Shown: positions 42,556 to 53,976 of the stretch, in pieces
Layout: every line of letters starts with the position of its first letter
Numbering within the stretch: position 1 is the first letter of the stretch
DNA from: Megaustenia siamemsis
Lineage: Eukaryota; Mollusca; Gastropoda; Stylommatophora; Ariophantidae
Direction of reading: 5' to 3'
Assembly: GCA_032433765.1 (NCBI GenBank)
Contig: JAVIAB010000047.1
Coordinates: 14,373,107-14,437,106 of the forward strand
Length of the DNA stretch: 64,000 bases
The notes under the pieces: generated by a model
What the model was told of the DNA's origin: nothing
Databases searched by the model: none
What the model saw: only the letters and a program-made list of their open reading frames with translations
Position numbers and translations under genes: made by a program

Positions 42556-42786
42556 CGAAATATTGTAGACTATATTTCATCATCATCAGGTCGCATGTCC
42601 TTTGCAGAACTTACATTCATCAAAGCCCATCTGAAAGAGTCTCTAGCCAGATCTCCCACTTCTTATGTTGTCATGTTTAAGGTCTCCTTGATGTCTTGTA
42701 CCCACCTTTTTCTTGGTGTGCTCCCAATGTGTCACCGAGGAACTATACCTTCCATTGATGTCATTACCAGCCCGCTGTGTCTTGCC
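42556..42786 (-). mobile_element. 5'-truncated LINE 3' end inserted in LINE A
   Basis: The reverse complement reads KRWVQDIKETLNMTT, EVGDLARDSFRWALMNV and KDMRP, with a GATGATGATGAAA tail at 42575-42590. This is a common LINE C-terminal layout distinct from families A-E. Confidence 0.65.
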
Positions 42787-42865
42787 GGACCGCAAATTAT
42801 ATCTTCGCTCAGCGATGAAATGGAAGTCAAGAAGGAACTAAGAAGAAGAAAGAAGAAATGTGTAA
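42787..42865 (+). pseudogene. LINE-A C-terminal fragment, right part
   Basis: GACCGCAAATTATATCTTCG, then (AGAAGA)n: the final LINE-A codons (PQIIS, a basic end) and tail, continuing the piece that ends at 42555. Confidence 0.7.
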
Positions 42866-43125
42866 TGGTGAACTGGGCATACATTTATTTCACAACCATA
42901 AATGTTGCATAGATTTGAATACTTTGTTTCAATTGTATTTGTATTCTCACTCAAACTTTAATCAGCTCATCCAAGGATGTCTCTATCTTTCATTTTTCCT
43001 GCTGCCTTCAATCACCACTACTAGACTTTCGGATACAGGACATCCAACAACTTCCCTCGTCGACTTCAGCTCACGTAAAACCTCATGTTGAAGCCAACTG
43101 TGAGTATTACACAACATGCCCTTAT
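42866..43125. other. Spacer
   Basis: No element recognised. Confidence 0.35.
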
Positions 43126-43345
43126 TTTTTGGAATCCCCAGAGAAAAAGGCAAAGAGGAAGACCAAAATATTCTTGAAGAAGATAGCTGGAAGGAAAAAT
43201 GAAGATGATGGGGAAGACATGGATTTCTCTTATAAGAATGGCAAGAAACAGAACGACTTGGAAAGTGTTTGTTGAAGACTTATGCTCCACAGGGAGCTGA
43301 AAGGTAGTAGAGGAAGAAGAAAATCTCATGTTGATTCTTCTTTTT
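43126..43345 (+). pseudogene. LINE-G C-terminal fragment
   Basis: Across broken frames: REKGKEEDQNILEEDSWK, WGRHGFLL/ISLIRMARNRTTWKVFV-like and CSTGS-like residues, then GCTGAAAGGTAGTAGAGGAA. This is the K-T-W-x-x-L-x-x-x-A-x-x-R-x-x-W-K box of RTE-type LINE ends. Confidence 0.6.
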
Positions 43346-43654
43346 CCTTCTATCATCTATCACCAAAATAAAATCTCATGTTGATTCTTTCTTTTAATAA
43401 AATTCACATTTTTCTCTTAATTTACTTTTTCCCACGATATACCGATCATCTCGTGTCTTGCCTATTCTAACTTTGTTCATTCTTGTTAATCACAATCTTG
43501 CTTCCATCCCCTTTTTATCCATTCTTTTATATGTCTATTCGTTCTCTCTATCGATCTCAATTGTGGCTACATTCTAGTTTCACCCTGTATCACATATAAC
43601 TCTGCTAACTCACTTGCGTTCACCCGGTGACCATCGTCCGCCTTTATAATGACG
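43346..43654. other. T-rich spacer
   Basis: A short direct repeat AATCTCATGTTGATTCTT occurs at 43321 and 43373. Nothing else. Confidence 0.4.
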
Positions 43655-43830
43655 TTAAGTGGGTGTGTATGCGTTGTTTTGTGGTTCGCAGTAGTACTGT
43701 AATATTTGCGCCTTTCACCCGACACATCAGACTTCATATTTGCATTTTTGAATACCTGGTTGCTTTCCCTCTCGATCATTACTCACCTGGTCAGACGACT
43801 TCCAGCGACACCACGAAGGAGTGGAGTCTA
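43655..43830 (-). repeat. Dispersed repeat family X, inverted copy
   Basis: TGCGTTGTTTTGTGG, AATATTTGCGCCTTTC and GGTCAGACGACTTCC are the reverse complement of parts of 17750-17900, with a diverged centre. Confidence 0.5.
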
Positions 43831-44480
43831 ATTTGGGTAGTTCTGGTTCACTGTTCCTGGTACAATCAGCTATCACGTATGATCTATGGTAGATATAAGC
43901 TATGAGTGGCTGGCAATTTTCCGCTCTGTTGTTCTCAGGCGCCTCTGCCAGTTCGTGTAACTCTATGTTCAGTTATTATTTGAAACTCCGCAAAGTTTAC
44001 ATCTGTTCATTCTTTCATGTTCTCTTCCTTTTTCTTTATCTGTCTATCTCTCATTCTCCGTCCTGTTATATTTCCCCAGAATGGTATTAACCACTATATG
44101 TTTTCTACTACATAAATACATCAATGCAATTTGAGTCTGTGCTTTCACTTTGGTAAATAATCTTACCCACATTTTTCACCAAAAACCTCCACAGACTTTC
44201 ATGAAGCTGATGGATGTTCCAGAGAAGGTTTAAGTTCGAATCCTTTTTAAGTGTCTGCGTGAAAGCTGGACGGACACAGTGAAATGTCAGCGGTAGTGCA
44301 CACCCTGGTATCTGTAGGTAAGGATAAGTCATATGGTAATGGTAATTGGTTTAGGTGTCATGTGATGTACTTTCACATAATTGGTCTCTATCTGCATATG
44401 TGTAACATGTATAAACTTATATCAAGCAGATATACAACAACAATAAGACCTCCAGAGCATGGTACATCGCTTTTCGTATG
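43831..44480. other. Unassigned spacer
   Basis: No supportable gene; one 78-codon frame lacks any motif. Confidence 0.35.
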
Positions 44481-45285
44481 CCTGCAGAGACTGCGGTCTA
44501 ACAAGTTTGCAGAAAACTAACATACTCGGTCAGGACGTCGAAGCAACACCTGAAATCTCTATCGACAACTATAAACTTGATATCGTGCGGCAGTATAACT
44601 ACCTAGGGTCCATCATCAGCGACAGACTATCTTTAGATACAGAAATTGACACTTGCATTGTAAAGCTGCTACCACCTTTGCCCGTCTTTCTAGGCGTGTC
44701 TGGCAAAACAACAAACTGACAATTAAAACAAAAGCCGCAGTGTACAATGTCTGCATAATTAGTATCCTCCTGTATGGCAGCGAATCTTGGACAACCTATG
44801 TAAAGCAGGAGAGAAGGCTAAATGCATTCCATATGTGATGTCTACGCCGTATTCTTGGTATCACCTGGAAGGATAAAGTGACAAACGTGGAGGCCCTGAC
44901 TTGCACAGGCTTACCGAATATCTACATGCTGCTCAAACAACGTAGGTTACGCTGGCTTGGCCATGTACACCGTATGAAAGATGGCCGCATACCGAAAGAT
45001 ATACTCTACGGACAACTGACAGATGGTAAAAGAACTAGGGGGCGCCCAAAACTCCGATTTGTAGATGTGTGTAAACGCGACATGAAGACTCTGAACATAA
45101 ACCCTGCAGCATGGGAAGACATAGCTGCAGACCGCAATCTCTAGAAACACACTCTAAAGGTTCACCTCAAAGAATAAGCAGATAGATTCATAGAGAAAGA
45201 GAATACACGACGAAAGAAAAGAAAGGAAAAAATAACATTTCTAGGGGCGCTGAAAAACTCATAGTCAACTATGACTGACGGAGGC
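44481..45285 (+). pseudogene. LINE-E reverse transcriptase C-terminal half
   Basis: Reads LGQDVEATPEISIDNYKL, VRQYNYLGSIISDRLSLDTE, frameshift near 44660, KAAVYNVCIISILLYGSESW, an in-frame stop at 44836-44838, CLRRILGITWKDKVTN, RWLGHVHRMKDGRIPKDIL and GRPKLRFVDVCKRDMKTLNI. This is the standard RTE-type LINE region downstream of the catalytic core, with a frameshift and a stop. A (CTA)n-rich tail follows. Confidence 0.87.
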
Positions 45286-45314
45286 TACTACTACTTCTTC
45301 TTCTTGTACTACTG

Positions 45315-45351
<37 letters not shown>

Positions 45352-45353
45352 AA
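45283..45353. repeat. (CTA)n / (TTC)n microsatellite tail
   Basis: CTACTACTACTTCTTCTTCT then CTACTACTAC directly after the LINE-E end, in the place of a LINE 3' microsatellite tail. Confidence 0.9.
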
Positions 45354-45970
45354 CGATCAAGTCATACATATCCAAGGATGAAGCGAGATATATATAGAGA
45401 TAAATTTAACTGCACAGTTATGTAACTCAAGCACAATAAGAAGCAATAAGGAGCCAGTTGTGGAGTCCGGTTTACACTCCAAGGTATGGTGACAGCTTTA
45501 CAAGAAAGGAAACTGCGATGTATCTCTATATATCAAATATAAAATCAGATCAGATTTACAGCTTGAAAAAAACTGTACAACAATATCACACTACAATGTT
45601 GAGAATGCAGGACGAACAGCAGATAGAACTGTCAGGTGAAAGAGGAAGATACAAATTAGATACGCACAGAAATAATAGACACGTCAGTCTTGTAAATGCT
45701 TCAACAGAAGTCCCTGTGGCTAGCGGGGCCCCACGGTGGGGGAAGAAAGGAAGAGCCACTGTTACCTGCCACGCAGTATGTCGTATGTCGCATGTCGTAA
45801 GAGGTGACTAAGTATTTTTGGAATTGTCGCATGTGCAGTCGAGAAGGATGTGCACGGAGCAATCTTGTCAACGGAATTTGCTGATGCATTTTGGAGAATG
45901 CTGTGATGGTTAGTGGAGCAGAAATGAAGAATTCCGGAAGGAGAATGAAACTGGGTCCATTGATATAACA
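45354..45970. other. Spacer with a SINE-like core
   Basis: TAAGAGGTGACTAAG at 45800 resembles the SINE-3 core (AAGAGGCGACTAAGG) and is preceded by GTTACCTGCCACGCAG. The rest is unassigned. Confidence 0.45.
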
Positions 45971-46058
45971 AAGTAGAATAGAATAGAATAGAATAGAATA
46001 TAATATAATAGAATAGATAGAATAGAATAGAATAGAATAGAATAGAATAGAATAGAAT
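45971..46058. repeat. (GAATA)n microsatellite
   Basis: AGAATAGAATAGAATAG with a few variant units. Confidence 0.95.
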
Positions 46059-46455
46059 AACTTTAACAGAAATACTTGTAAATAAATCGTCTTGTTTATA
46101 TTTATTTACTAAATAACAAGTACTTTCGCACACATTTCTCCACGATTTAACATCGACATACAATCTTCTACAAAAGCGTTCTCACTTGTTCTTCCACAGG
46201 TTAACATCCTCAAAACTATCTTTATTTAACATTTTAATATTCATAACAGCACCTACACAGAACTAGTTCACTATATTAACATTACTAAAATACCATTTCT
46301 AAAATACGTCCAGAAAAGTACTATATAATAAATCCCCAAAAAGTAACTAGAAAGGTCCCAGTCTGAATAATAAGGAAACAGAGGTAAATGTAATATCAAA
46401 GAAACAATCACCACCCCCATGCAACATAAAAATAAACATGACAAAATATAAAACA
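46059..46455. other. AT-rich spacer
   Basis: Nothing recognised. Confidence 0.4.
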
Positions 46456-46950
46456 AGTGCAACGCATCAAATACTTTGACACAATAGTAACATCAGATGG
46501 AAGATGCACCACAGAAATTAAAAAAAAAAAAACACTTCAGGCCAAAATAGCATTTAAGAAAATGAACAACGTCCTGTGTAACAGGTCCATGTCAATAAAA
46601 GTTAGAAAGATAGTGATTCTGTGCTATATAGAGCCAATTCTGATCTATGGAAGTCAAACATGGATAGCAGACAAACAAATGAAAAGATGATTGGAGATCC
46701 CATTATTATGATAAATCCCACAGAGATGGGAATTATCATAAGAATGTTGAGAGTTCCCTGGACAGCTAAAAATACCAGCGAGGACATTCTCATAGAGGCC
46801 AACACAAAAAAGGAGCTCTTAAAAAACATCAGAAAGAAACAATCGACATTTTTCTGGCACATCATGAGAAGAGGAAAGTAGGAATACTTGGTTACAACTG
46901 GTAAAGTATAGGAAAAGAGAAATCGTGGACGACAAAGGGAGAAGATACTA
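46456..46950 (+). pseudogene. LINE-B fragment, split by an 832-bp MITE-like element
   Basis: Reads QRIKYFDTIVTSDGRCTTEI, CNRSMSIKVRKIVILCYIEP, YGSQTW, then after a shift TEMGIIIRMLRVPWTAKNTS, KKELLKNIRKKQSTFFWHIM and GRQREKIL. It stops at 46950 where the MITE-like element begins and resumes at 47785 with the last 30 or so residues in degraded form. Confidence 0.82.
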
Positions 46951-47782
46951 TAGTTCAAAAATTCGTACCCAGAGTTGATCAATTATCTCGGAAACTGTTT
47001 GATGAATTTCTGTAATTCTTTTTCATGAAATCTTATTTTTTCACCGACCTTCAGATTTTATAACATTTAAGTACAAATGTAGTCTGGATTTTGCACAAAT
47101 CGTTTTTCGTTATATAATTTTAGAAAAATATCAAACCGCGTGCTCTAAACATTAGATTTTACTGTAAATTATGTTAATTTTCTAACAATGCAAGCCAAAG
47201 GCGAATCCGTATTACATTGAATAGTAATATAACCGACCCCTTTTAGATTCCTTGCAAAAGTGCATGTACAATAACAATGTGTACTTTAGTGATGAATTTA
47301 CACTTTAAACTCTTCATGGTTTTAAAAATCAAGTAGTCACTTCGTAACAGCTTACAATTTATCACATAAACAGGAATATTCATTAATAGTAAAAATTTTG
47401 TCAAAATACGCCCCTGGACCAATTTAACAAGAAACCGGAAATGAAATTACCACAAAAAACCTCGGAGTAGCGCATCTTCCAAGTTAAGAGTGCGAAACGG
47501 TGCTAAGATTGTGTGGTGTGCACGTGAAATTTGCCTTTTTAATTGGTGAGTTGATTACAACAAATGTGGGTATAGTAAAATCCTAAAATTTAGGACAAGT
47601 CAGAAAATCATATTTTATATACCTCAAATAAGCAAAAATCTTTCCTAAATACATGACAGTAGGGCAAAAAATCAAACTGAAGGTCGGTGAAAAAATAAGA
47701 TTTCACGAAAAAGGATTACAGAAATTCATCAGTTTCCGAGATAATTAATAAACTCTGTGGGCACGAATTTGTGAACGAACTA
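46951..47782. mobile_element. MITE-like element with about 105-bp TIRs, copy 1
   Basis: Left end TAGTTCAAAAATTCGTACCC, right end in reverse complement TAGTTCGTTCACAAATTCGT. The inverted similarity continues through TTATCTCGGAAACTG, GATGAATTTCTGTAAT and TTTTTTCACCGACCTTCAG. TA occurs on both sides (46949-46950 and 47783-47784), and removing the element rejoins a LINE-B frame. No ORF. TA target sites and short length fit a non-autonomous Tc1/mariner-like element. Confidence 0.87.
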
Positions 47783-47784
47783 TA

Positions 47785-47900
47785 GATATCTTTGTCTCAC
47801 GGCATGGAAAACAGTTAACAACAGAACAGATACCGTACACTGTGGGTAACAAATTGTGGAAAGACAAGATTGCCTACGCCAAGCGGCATGGCAAATGATG
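47785..47900 (+). pseudogene. LINE-B 3' end after the MITE-like element
   Basis: ATCTTTGTCTCACGGCATGG through GATTGCCTACGCCAAGCGGC and GATGATGAATAA. This is the decayed equivalent of SLVSWHGK...IAYANQ. Confidence 0.75.
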
Positions 47901-47989
47901 ATGAATAACTCCCACAGAAATGCATTCAAGTAGTGCCTCCACATACTCACATATCAGCAGAGGTAGATAAACTGCCCATATTCATAACT

Positions 47990-48396
47990 AGCTTGTATAT
48001 TATTTGTGTTCTCTATCAATCAGAACAAATGAAAAGACGGTTAGAGGCCACAGAGATGGGATTTCTCAGAAGAATGTTGAAAGTTCCCTGGACAGATAAA
48101 AAGACCAATGAGGAAGTTCTCAAAGACCCCAACACAAAAAGGGAGCTCTTAAAAAAACATCAGAAAGAAGCAATCAACATTTTTTGGGCACATCATGAGA
48201 AGAGGAAAGTTGGAATACTTGTTACAACTGGCAAAATAAAAGGAAAGAGAGATCGCGGACGACAAAGAGAGAAAATACTGGATAGCTTGGTGTCATGGCA
48301 TGGAAAACAGTCAACTACAGAACTGATACGATGCACTGTAGATAGAAGATTGTGGAGGGACATGATCGCCTACGCCAACCAGCAGGGTACATGATG
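47990..48396 (+). pseudogene. LINE-B C-terminal fragment, duplication copy 1
   Basis: The open frame gives QMKRRLEATEMGFLRRMLKV, PWTDKKTNEEVL, a small frameshifted stretch around KKHQKEAINIFWAHH, LVTTGKIKGKRDRGRQREKI and RRLWRDMIAYANQQGT. The TGATGATGATGATC tail follows. RT catalytic residues are absent. It lies downstream of another LINE-B copy, so two insertions of one family are in tandem. Confidence 0.85.
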
Positions 48397-48491
48397 ATGA
48401 TGATCAATCACCTCAAGCTTTTACCATACCACATTTTCTCTTTTTTTTTTTTTCAATTCTCCCTCACATTTAGCTTTACTGCAGCTTCGCA

Positions 48492-48565
48492 TTTGTATGC
48501 ATTCATTTGTATGCATTCATTTGTATGCATTCATTTGTATGCATTCATTTGTATACATTCATTTC
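48492..48565. repeat. 14-bp repeat
   Basis: CATTCATTTGTATG repeated about five times; also at 53931-53975 in copy 2. Confidence 0.9.
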
Positions 48566-49357
48566 ATTTCCTTGCCTTAACTCCTTCATAACTTGACCAG
48601 CACCATCACAGTGTGCCGTGTACTCCTCTTATGTTATCCACTTTTTTTTTTAACTTACCAACCTCCTCCTCCTCCTCGTCATCAAAGACTTTTCTCTTTT
48701 TCTTCTAAAATTCTAAATTCTCTCGTTGTCTCTTCTCCTCGTCTCCATAGTTCTCACTACACTTTAAATTTCTAGATTTCCCAGTTCTCCTCTCATTTCT
48801 CATCTCTTGTTTCTCACCTCTACATTATTTTCACAAGAGACACTTCAACTTAAATTATTTTTTTTCAGTTTTCGCTACTGCCTCTCCGTTTTCGATTTAT
48901 TATGTTCACGTCTGTACTTATTTATATGCTATAGGTCGTTTCAAAATATTTTGAAGGTGTTTAAAATTCCATATCTCTGCAACCAATTGATTGATAATGC
49001 TGAAATTTTGCATATGGTCTTGTGATTTTTTGGTCCCAAGAAGTACATTCATTTCCTCACCAACAAACGTATAGTTTTAAATATTCTTTATTGAAGTATA
49101 CAAATTTAAGGCATTTTGGTCAAACCATATATTTGGAGGAATTACCGCTTCATATGAGTGAGCACCCACGGACTTGTCATCTTGAACGTAATGCGCGCCA
49201 ATTTCCCTGTTTTAAGCACTAAAAAACACATAAAAACGCGTCATAGTTATAATTTTACATCCGGTGCATCCCATTTCCTGTCGTTTTGTTGTGATTTATG
49301 TGCAACGGCGTATCCTAATTATTGGGTAATTTCGTTAAATTTGTGATCTGTTAGTCA

Positions 49358-50634
49358 ATGGGTATAAAAGTAAAGTTCCTTACATTGCAATCAGTGGCAA
49401 TAAAGGTGTATAAATATTTTTGCATAGAAGCTAAGCGTGGAAAACTGTATCGAAGCATCTCAAAGCCAGAAAAGAGAACTATTCACGCATTGGGTATAAG
49501 CAAACGCTTTTTCAAACAAGTGCTTAAAGCTAACGGAGTGTCCAGTTCAATCAAGACTAGGACGCTAGGAAGAAAGAAAGTAGTAGATAGTTTTGACAAG
49601 AAAGTGATTAGAAGAGCAATTTGTAAAATGTTCGATTCCAAAGAAACTGTGACTTTAAGAAAACTGAAAATTCGACTGAGAGCAGAAAATGACATTGTTG
49701 TGTCGAAAACAACATTATGGAGAATTGTTAGAAGCATCGGTTTTACGTTTAGAAAGTACGATAGTGGTAGAAATGTCATCTGCGAGAAGCCGCACTTAGT
49801 TTCTATGAGGAGTAAATATTTACGTGAAGTACGGGAAATGCGTAACCAAGGTTATGATATTGTATTTCTAGATGAATCTTGGATAAATTCTCACCACACA
49901 AGTGCCAAGGAGTGGCAGTTATCAGATGGAAGTATTAAAAGATGTGTACCCACTGGAAAAGGACAGCGTATTATAATGGCACATGCAGGCAGCCGAAAAG
50001 AAGGGTTGGTGAAAAATGCAGAACTTATATTCACCTCTAATTATACTGACAACAGGGACTATCACACCGAGATGAATGGCCATATATTTAGAGAGTGGAT
50101 TGAAAATACTCTTCTTCCAATTCTAGACAGACCATCCTGTCTGGTAATGGACAACGCGTCGTACCACAACGCTGTGGCAGAAGAAGACAAAATTCCTACA
50201 TCTACCAGTACAAAAGATGTTATAAAGATTTGGCTAAGAAAGGAAGGAATTCCATTTAACGAGGGATTTTGAAACCTGAATTACTGTCACTTGTTAAGAA
50301 ATCGCAAAAGACCAAAGTATTCCAAATAGACAAAATCATTCAACAGCATGGTCATACGTGCTTGAGACTGCCCCCTTATCATCCACAATTAAACCCCATT
50401 GAACTCGTTTGGGCAAAAATTAAAGGGCAGGTGGCAGCTGAGAATACAAGTTTTAAACTATGCGATATAAAAGGACTGACATATGCTGCTCTATCACAGA
50501 TTGACAAAGATTTTTGGTGCAAATGTGAAGATCATGTCTTAAAAGAAGAAAATGACTATTGGAAAAAAGATGGACTATCGTTCGTTCAGCCCAGATTAGT
50601 AATCAATATGTTAGACTCCTCTGATTCAGAATAA
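49358..50634 (+). pseudogene. Tc1/mariner-type DDE transposase, one frameshift
   Basis: About 425 residues. The N-terminus carries helix-turn-helix-like segments (SKPEKRTIHALGISKRFF and KTTLWRIVRSIGFTFRK). The catalytic triad is D in IVFLDESW, D in LVMDNASYH and E in PYHPQLNPIELVWAKIKG. The second D and the E are about 82-83 residues apart, close to the DD82E group called Sailor. The frame ends at 50272 and continues in a different frame from 50269; one base appears to be missing in GGGATTTTGAAA. Everything else is open, so inactivation is recent or may be a sequencing error. It acts on its own TIRs at TA sites. Confidence 0.9.
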
Positions 50635-50639
50635 ATGAA

Positions 50640-51370
50640 ATAATAATGGACGTTTTTATATGTTCGCATGATCAATCTTTAGCTAAAGTTGATAACGTTT
50701 TGAAAATGTAAAGATTCTTGATATGTGTACTGCAGGCATGCAAAGAAACTAAATCACTTTCATATGTCTTGTTTACGTAAAATAATGAAAGTCACATGGA
50801 AAGACATAAACGAACAATGTAGCTCTTTACAGTGAAGAGGATCCCGTACTTACATCGGACTCTTTAGTCACATGCGTACCCATAAACAATAACTTTGCTT
50901 GATATGTCATGCTCGTTATCGCTCGCAACGGATAATTAATTTTTTTAAATGTATTCTTTGTTGTATATTGTTTAAATAGTTTTCATTAATGGAACTGTTT
51001 ATACGCTGATTTGTTTTAGATCGTCTGTAAAGGCTATAACATTGACATTCTCATAGTATTTTAAAGAAAGTAAACAATAGAAAGTAAACAGTTGATAAAC
51101 GCCTCCAACTTTCAAGTTGTGTAGAGACGCCTATGTCGAGAAGCTGATTTCCATTAATGTACGGTAAATTATTTTCTCCAGGAGCAAAAAGATCCGTAAA
51201 TTCACTGAGATCAAAGGAAAGTGCTGCTTCATGATGAAGCATACTTCCTACATCATTAAATTTTGTGAAATCGGTGGGACCTTGGAAAAACAAGGCAAGA
51301 TGCAAAAAATCAAGTTTGTAAGTGCAGGGAAAGAGGAGATATTTCATGTTAATCGTGAACATTTAGATTT
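50640..51370. other. Noncoding 3' part of the transposon
   Basis: AT-rich, no convincing ORF; the 103-codon minus frame at 51051-51362 shows no motif. Confidence 0.5.
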
Positions 51371-51383
51371 GAAACGACCAATA

Positions 51384-51470
51384 CAAATATATTTACTTCT
51401 CACCTTTCTAATTTCCTTATATTCACACCTACTCACTCATCTAATTTCCTCACACTTTCACTTTCGCAAA
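51384..51470 (+). repeat. Remainder of duplication copy 1 (33-bp array start)
   Basis: TTCACACCTACTCACTCATC matches the array at 55070-55200. It shows where copy 1 continued before the transposon. Confidence 0.8.
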
Positions 51471-52303
51471 AAATGGCACCGAAGCGTAATTGTAGTTTTA
51501 TCAAGATTTACAAAAGGAATACCCTTTATAAAAAAGTCTACATCGTCATCAGACTTCACTGTAAGATGTAATATATGTTCATCCGGGTTTACTATTAACC
51601 ATAGTGGACGTGGTGATATTAAGAGCCACATAAATAGTGATAAACATAAGAGAGCCGTCGCTACTGCTGCATCAAGCTCGTCGTTGACAAATTTTTTTCG
51701 AGCTGAACAGGTTGGTGACAAAGAAGAACAGTTAGCTGCTACAGAAGGTGCCTTTGCATATCATACAGTGATGCACAATCACACGTTTAGATTTATGGAC
51801 TGCACATCAAAATTGCTTCAGGTAACTTTAGAACCAAAATTTGCTTGTGCACGTACGAAAACAGAAGCTATTATTCGGAATGTGTTCACACCCCATGCTC
51901 TAAACGAGTTGAGTTTTGACCTAGAAAACGTAACATTTATCTCCATACTGACAGATGCCTCCAACCACAAAGAAATCAAGATTTTCCTTTGCTTGTCAGA
52001 TACTTTGATCGCAATAAGGGACTGAAAGTTAAAATATTAGAGTTGAAGTCATTGCCGGGTGAAACATCTGATATAGTAAGTAGTTTTCTTATGACTGTCT
52101 AACTGAAAATGGTTTAGAACTGAAAGTAGTTGGATTATGTGCAGACAACACAAATTCTAATTTTGGGGGCGCTGAAAGAAAAGGACAGAACAATGTTTTC
52201 ACAAAACTGAAAGAAAACCTTGGACATAGTTTGATAGGTGTTGGGTGTGCTTGCCATATTTTCCACAACACTGTTCGAGCAGCTGCAGACGTATTGCCTG
52301 GTG
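51471..52303 (+). pseudogene. hAT-like transposase/ZBED-type fragment, frameshifted
   Basis: An ATG at 51474 starts MAPKRNCSF, and after a shift near 51505 the reading continues RFTKGIPFIKK, VRCNICSSGFTINHSGRGDI and SHINSDKHKRA (a C2H2 BED-like finger: C-x2-C...H-x4-H), then LTNFFRAE and AFAYHTVMHNHTFRFMDC. Beyond a stop at 52023-52025 other frames give VVGLCADNTNSNFGGAERKG and IGVGCACHIFHNTVRAA. These are the start and middle of hAT-related proteins common in invertebrates. It ends abruptly at the duplication boundary, so the C-terminal dimerisation region is missing. Confidence 0.78.
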
Positions 52304-52408
52304 ACATTTTTCTGGCACATCATGAGAAGAGGAAAGTAGGAATACTTGGTTACAACTGGTAAAGTATAGGAAAAGAGAAATCGTGGACGACAAAGGGAGA
52401 AGATACTA

Positions 52409-53241
52409 TAGTTCAAAAATTCGTACCCAGAGTTGATCAATTATCTCGGAAACTGTTTGATGAATTTCTGTAATTCTTTTCATGAAATCTTATTTTTCAC
52501 CGACCTTCAGATTTTATAACATTTAAGTACAAATGTAGTCTGGATTTTGCACAAATCGTTTTTCGTTATATAATTTTAGAAAAATATCAAACCGCGTGCT
52601 CTAAACATTAGATTTTACTGTAAATTATGTTAATTTTCTAACAATGCAAGCCAAAGGCGTATCCGTATTACATTGAATAGTAATATAACCGACCCCTTTT
52701 AGATTCCTTGCAAAAGTGCATGTACAATAACAATGTGTACTTTAGTGATGAATTTACACTTTAAACTCTTCATGGTTTTAAAAATCAAGTAGTCACTTCG
52801 TAACAGCTTACAATTTATCACATAAACAGGAATATTCATTAATAGTAAAAATTTTGTCAAAATACGCCCCTGGACCAATTTAACAAGAAACCGGAAATGA
52901 AATTACCACAAAAAAAAACCTCGGAGTAGCGCATCTTCCAAGTTAAGAGTGCGAAACGGTGCTAAGATTGTGTGGTGTGCACGTGAAATTTGCCTTTTAA
53001 TTGGTGAGTTGATTACAACAAATGTGGGTATAGTAAAATCCTACAATTTAGGACAAGTCAGAAAATCATATTTTTATATACCTCAAATAAGCAAAAATCT
53101 TTCCTAAATGCATGACAGTAGGGCAAAAAATCAAACTGAAGGTCGGTGAAAAAATAAGATTTCACGAAAAAGGATTACAGAAATTCATCAGTTTCCGAGA
53201 TAATTAATAAACTCTGTGGGCACGAATTTGTGAACGAACTA
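52409..53241. mobile_element. MITE-like element with about 105-bp TIRs, copy 2
   Basis: Same element and same LINE-B target as copy 1, with TA at 52407-52408 and 53242-53243. Because the flanks also match, this copy arose by duplication and not by a second insertion. Confidence 0.87.
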
Positions 53242-53472
53242 TAGACATCTTTGTCTCACGGCATGGAAAACAGTTAACAACAGAACAGATACCGTACACT
53301 GTGGGTAACAAATTGTGGAAAGACAAGAGGCATGGCAAATGATGATGAATAACTCCCACAGAAATGCATTCAAGTAGTGCCTCCACATACTCACATATCA
53401 GCAGAGGTAGATAAACTGCCCATATTCATAACTAGCTTGTATATTATTTGTATCCTCTATCAATGAGAACAA

Positions 53473-53838
53473 ATGAAAAGACGATTAGAGGCCACAGAGA
53501 TGGGATTTCTCAGAAGAATGTTGAAAGTTCCCTGGACAGATAAAAAGACCAATAAGGAAGTTCTCAAAGAGGCCAACACAAAAAGGGAGCTCTTAAAAAA
53601 CATCAGAAAGAAGCAATCAACATTTTTCGGGCACATCATGAGAAGAGGAAAGTTGGAATACTTGGTTACAACTGGCAAAATAAAAGGAAAGAGAGATCGC
53701 GGACGACAAAGAGAGAAAATACTGGATAGCTTGGTGTCATGGCATGGAAAACAGTCAACTACAGAACTGATACGATGCACTGTAGATAGAAGATTGTGGA
53801 GGAACATGATCGCCTACGCCAACCAGCAGGGTACATGA
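53473..53838 (+). pseudogene. LINE-B C-terminal fragment, duplication copy 2
   Basis: A clean 121-codon frame: RRLEATEMGFLRRMLKVPWT, LLKNIRKKQSTFFGHIMRRG, KLEYLVTTGKIKGKRDRGRQ, REKILDSLVSWHGKQST and RRLWRNMIAYANQQGT. It lacks the frameshift of its partner at 48150-48200, so that shift happened after duplication. Confidence 0.87.
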
Positions 53839-53976
53839 TGATGATTATCAATCACCTCAAGCTTTTACCATACCACATTTTCTCTTTTTTTTTTTTCAAT
53901 TCTCCCTCACATTTAGCTTTACTGCAGCTTCGCATTTGTATGCATTCATTTGTATGCATTCATTTGTATGCAGTCA

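Larger units (their letters stand above)
46852..48931 (+). repeat. Segmental duplication, copy 1
   Basis: From GACATTTTTCTGGCACATCA at 46852 the sequence matches 52304 onward almost base for base: LINE-B end, 832-bp element, second LINE-B fragment, 14-bp array and C/T-rich DNA. Copy 2 has a LINE A in place of a short segment, and copy 1 is broken at 48932 by a Tc1/mariner-type transposon. Confidence 0.9.
48932..51381 (+). mobile_element. Tc1/mariner (IS630-like) transposon
   Basis: Ends: TAGGTCGTTTCAAA at 48932 and, in reverse complement, TTGGTCGTTTCAAA at 51381 (14-bp TIR, one mismatch). TA flanks both sides (48930-48931 and 51382-51383). The empty site is visible in duplication copy 2 near 55056 (ATATACTACAAATAT). 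The element is 2450 bp with one transposase gene at 49358-50634 and about 750 bp of noncoding 3' sequence. Confidence 0.9.

Noticed and set aside
51231..52025. A 264-codon gene starting at 51231
   Set aside because: It fuses transposon end, minisatellite and a frameshifted hAT-like fragment; the plausible native start is the ATG at 51474 in another frame.
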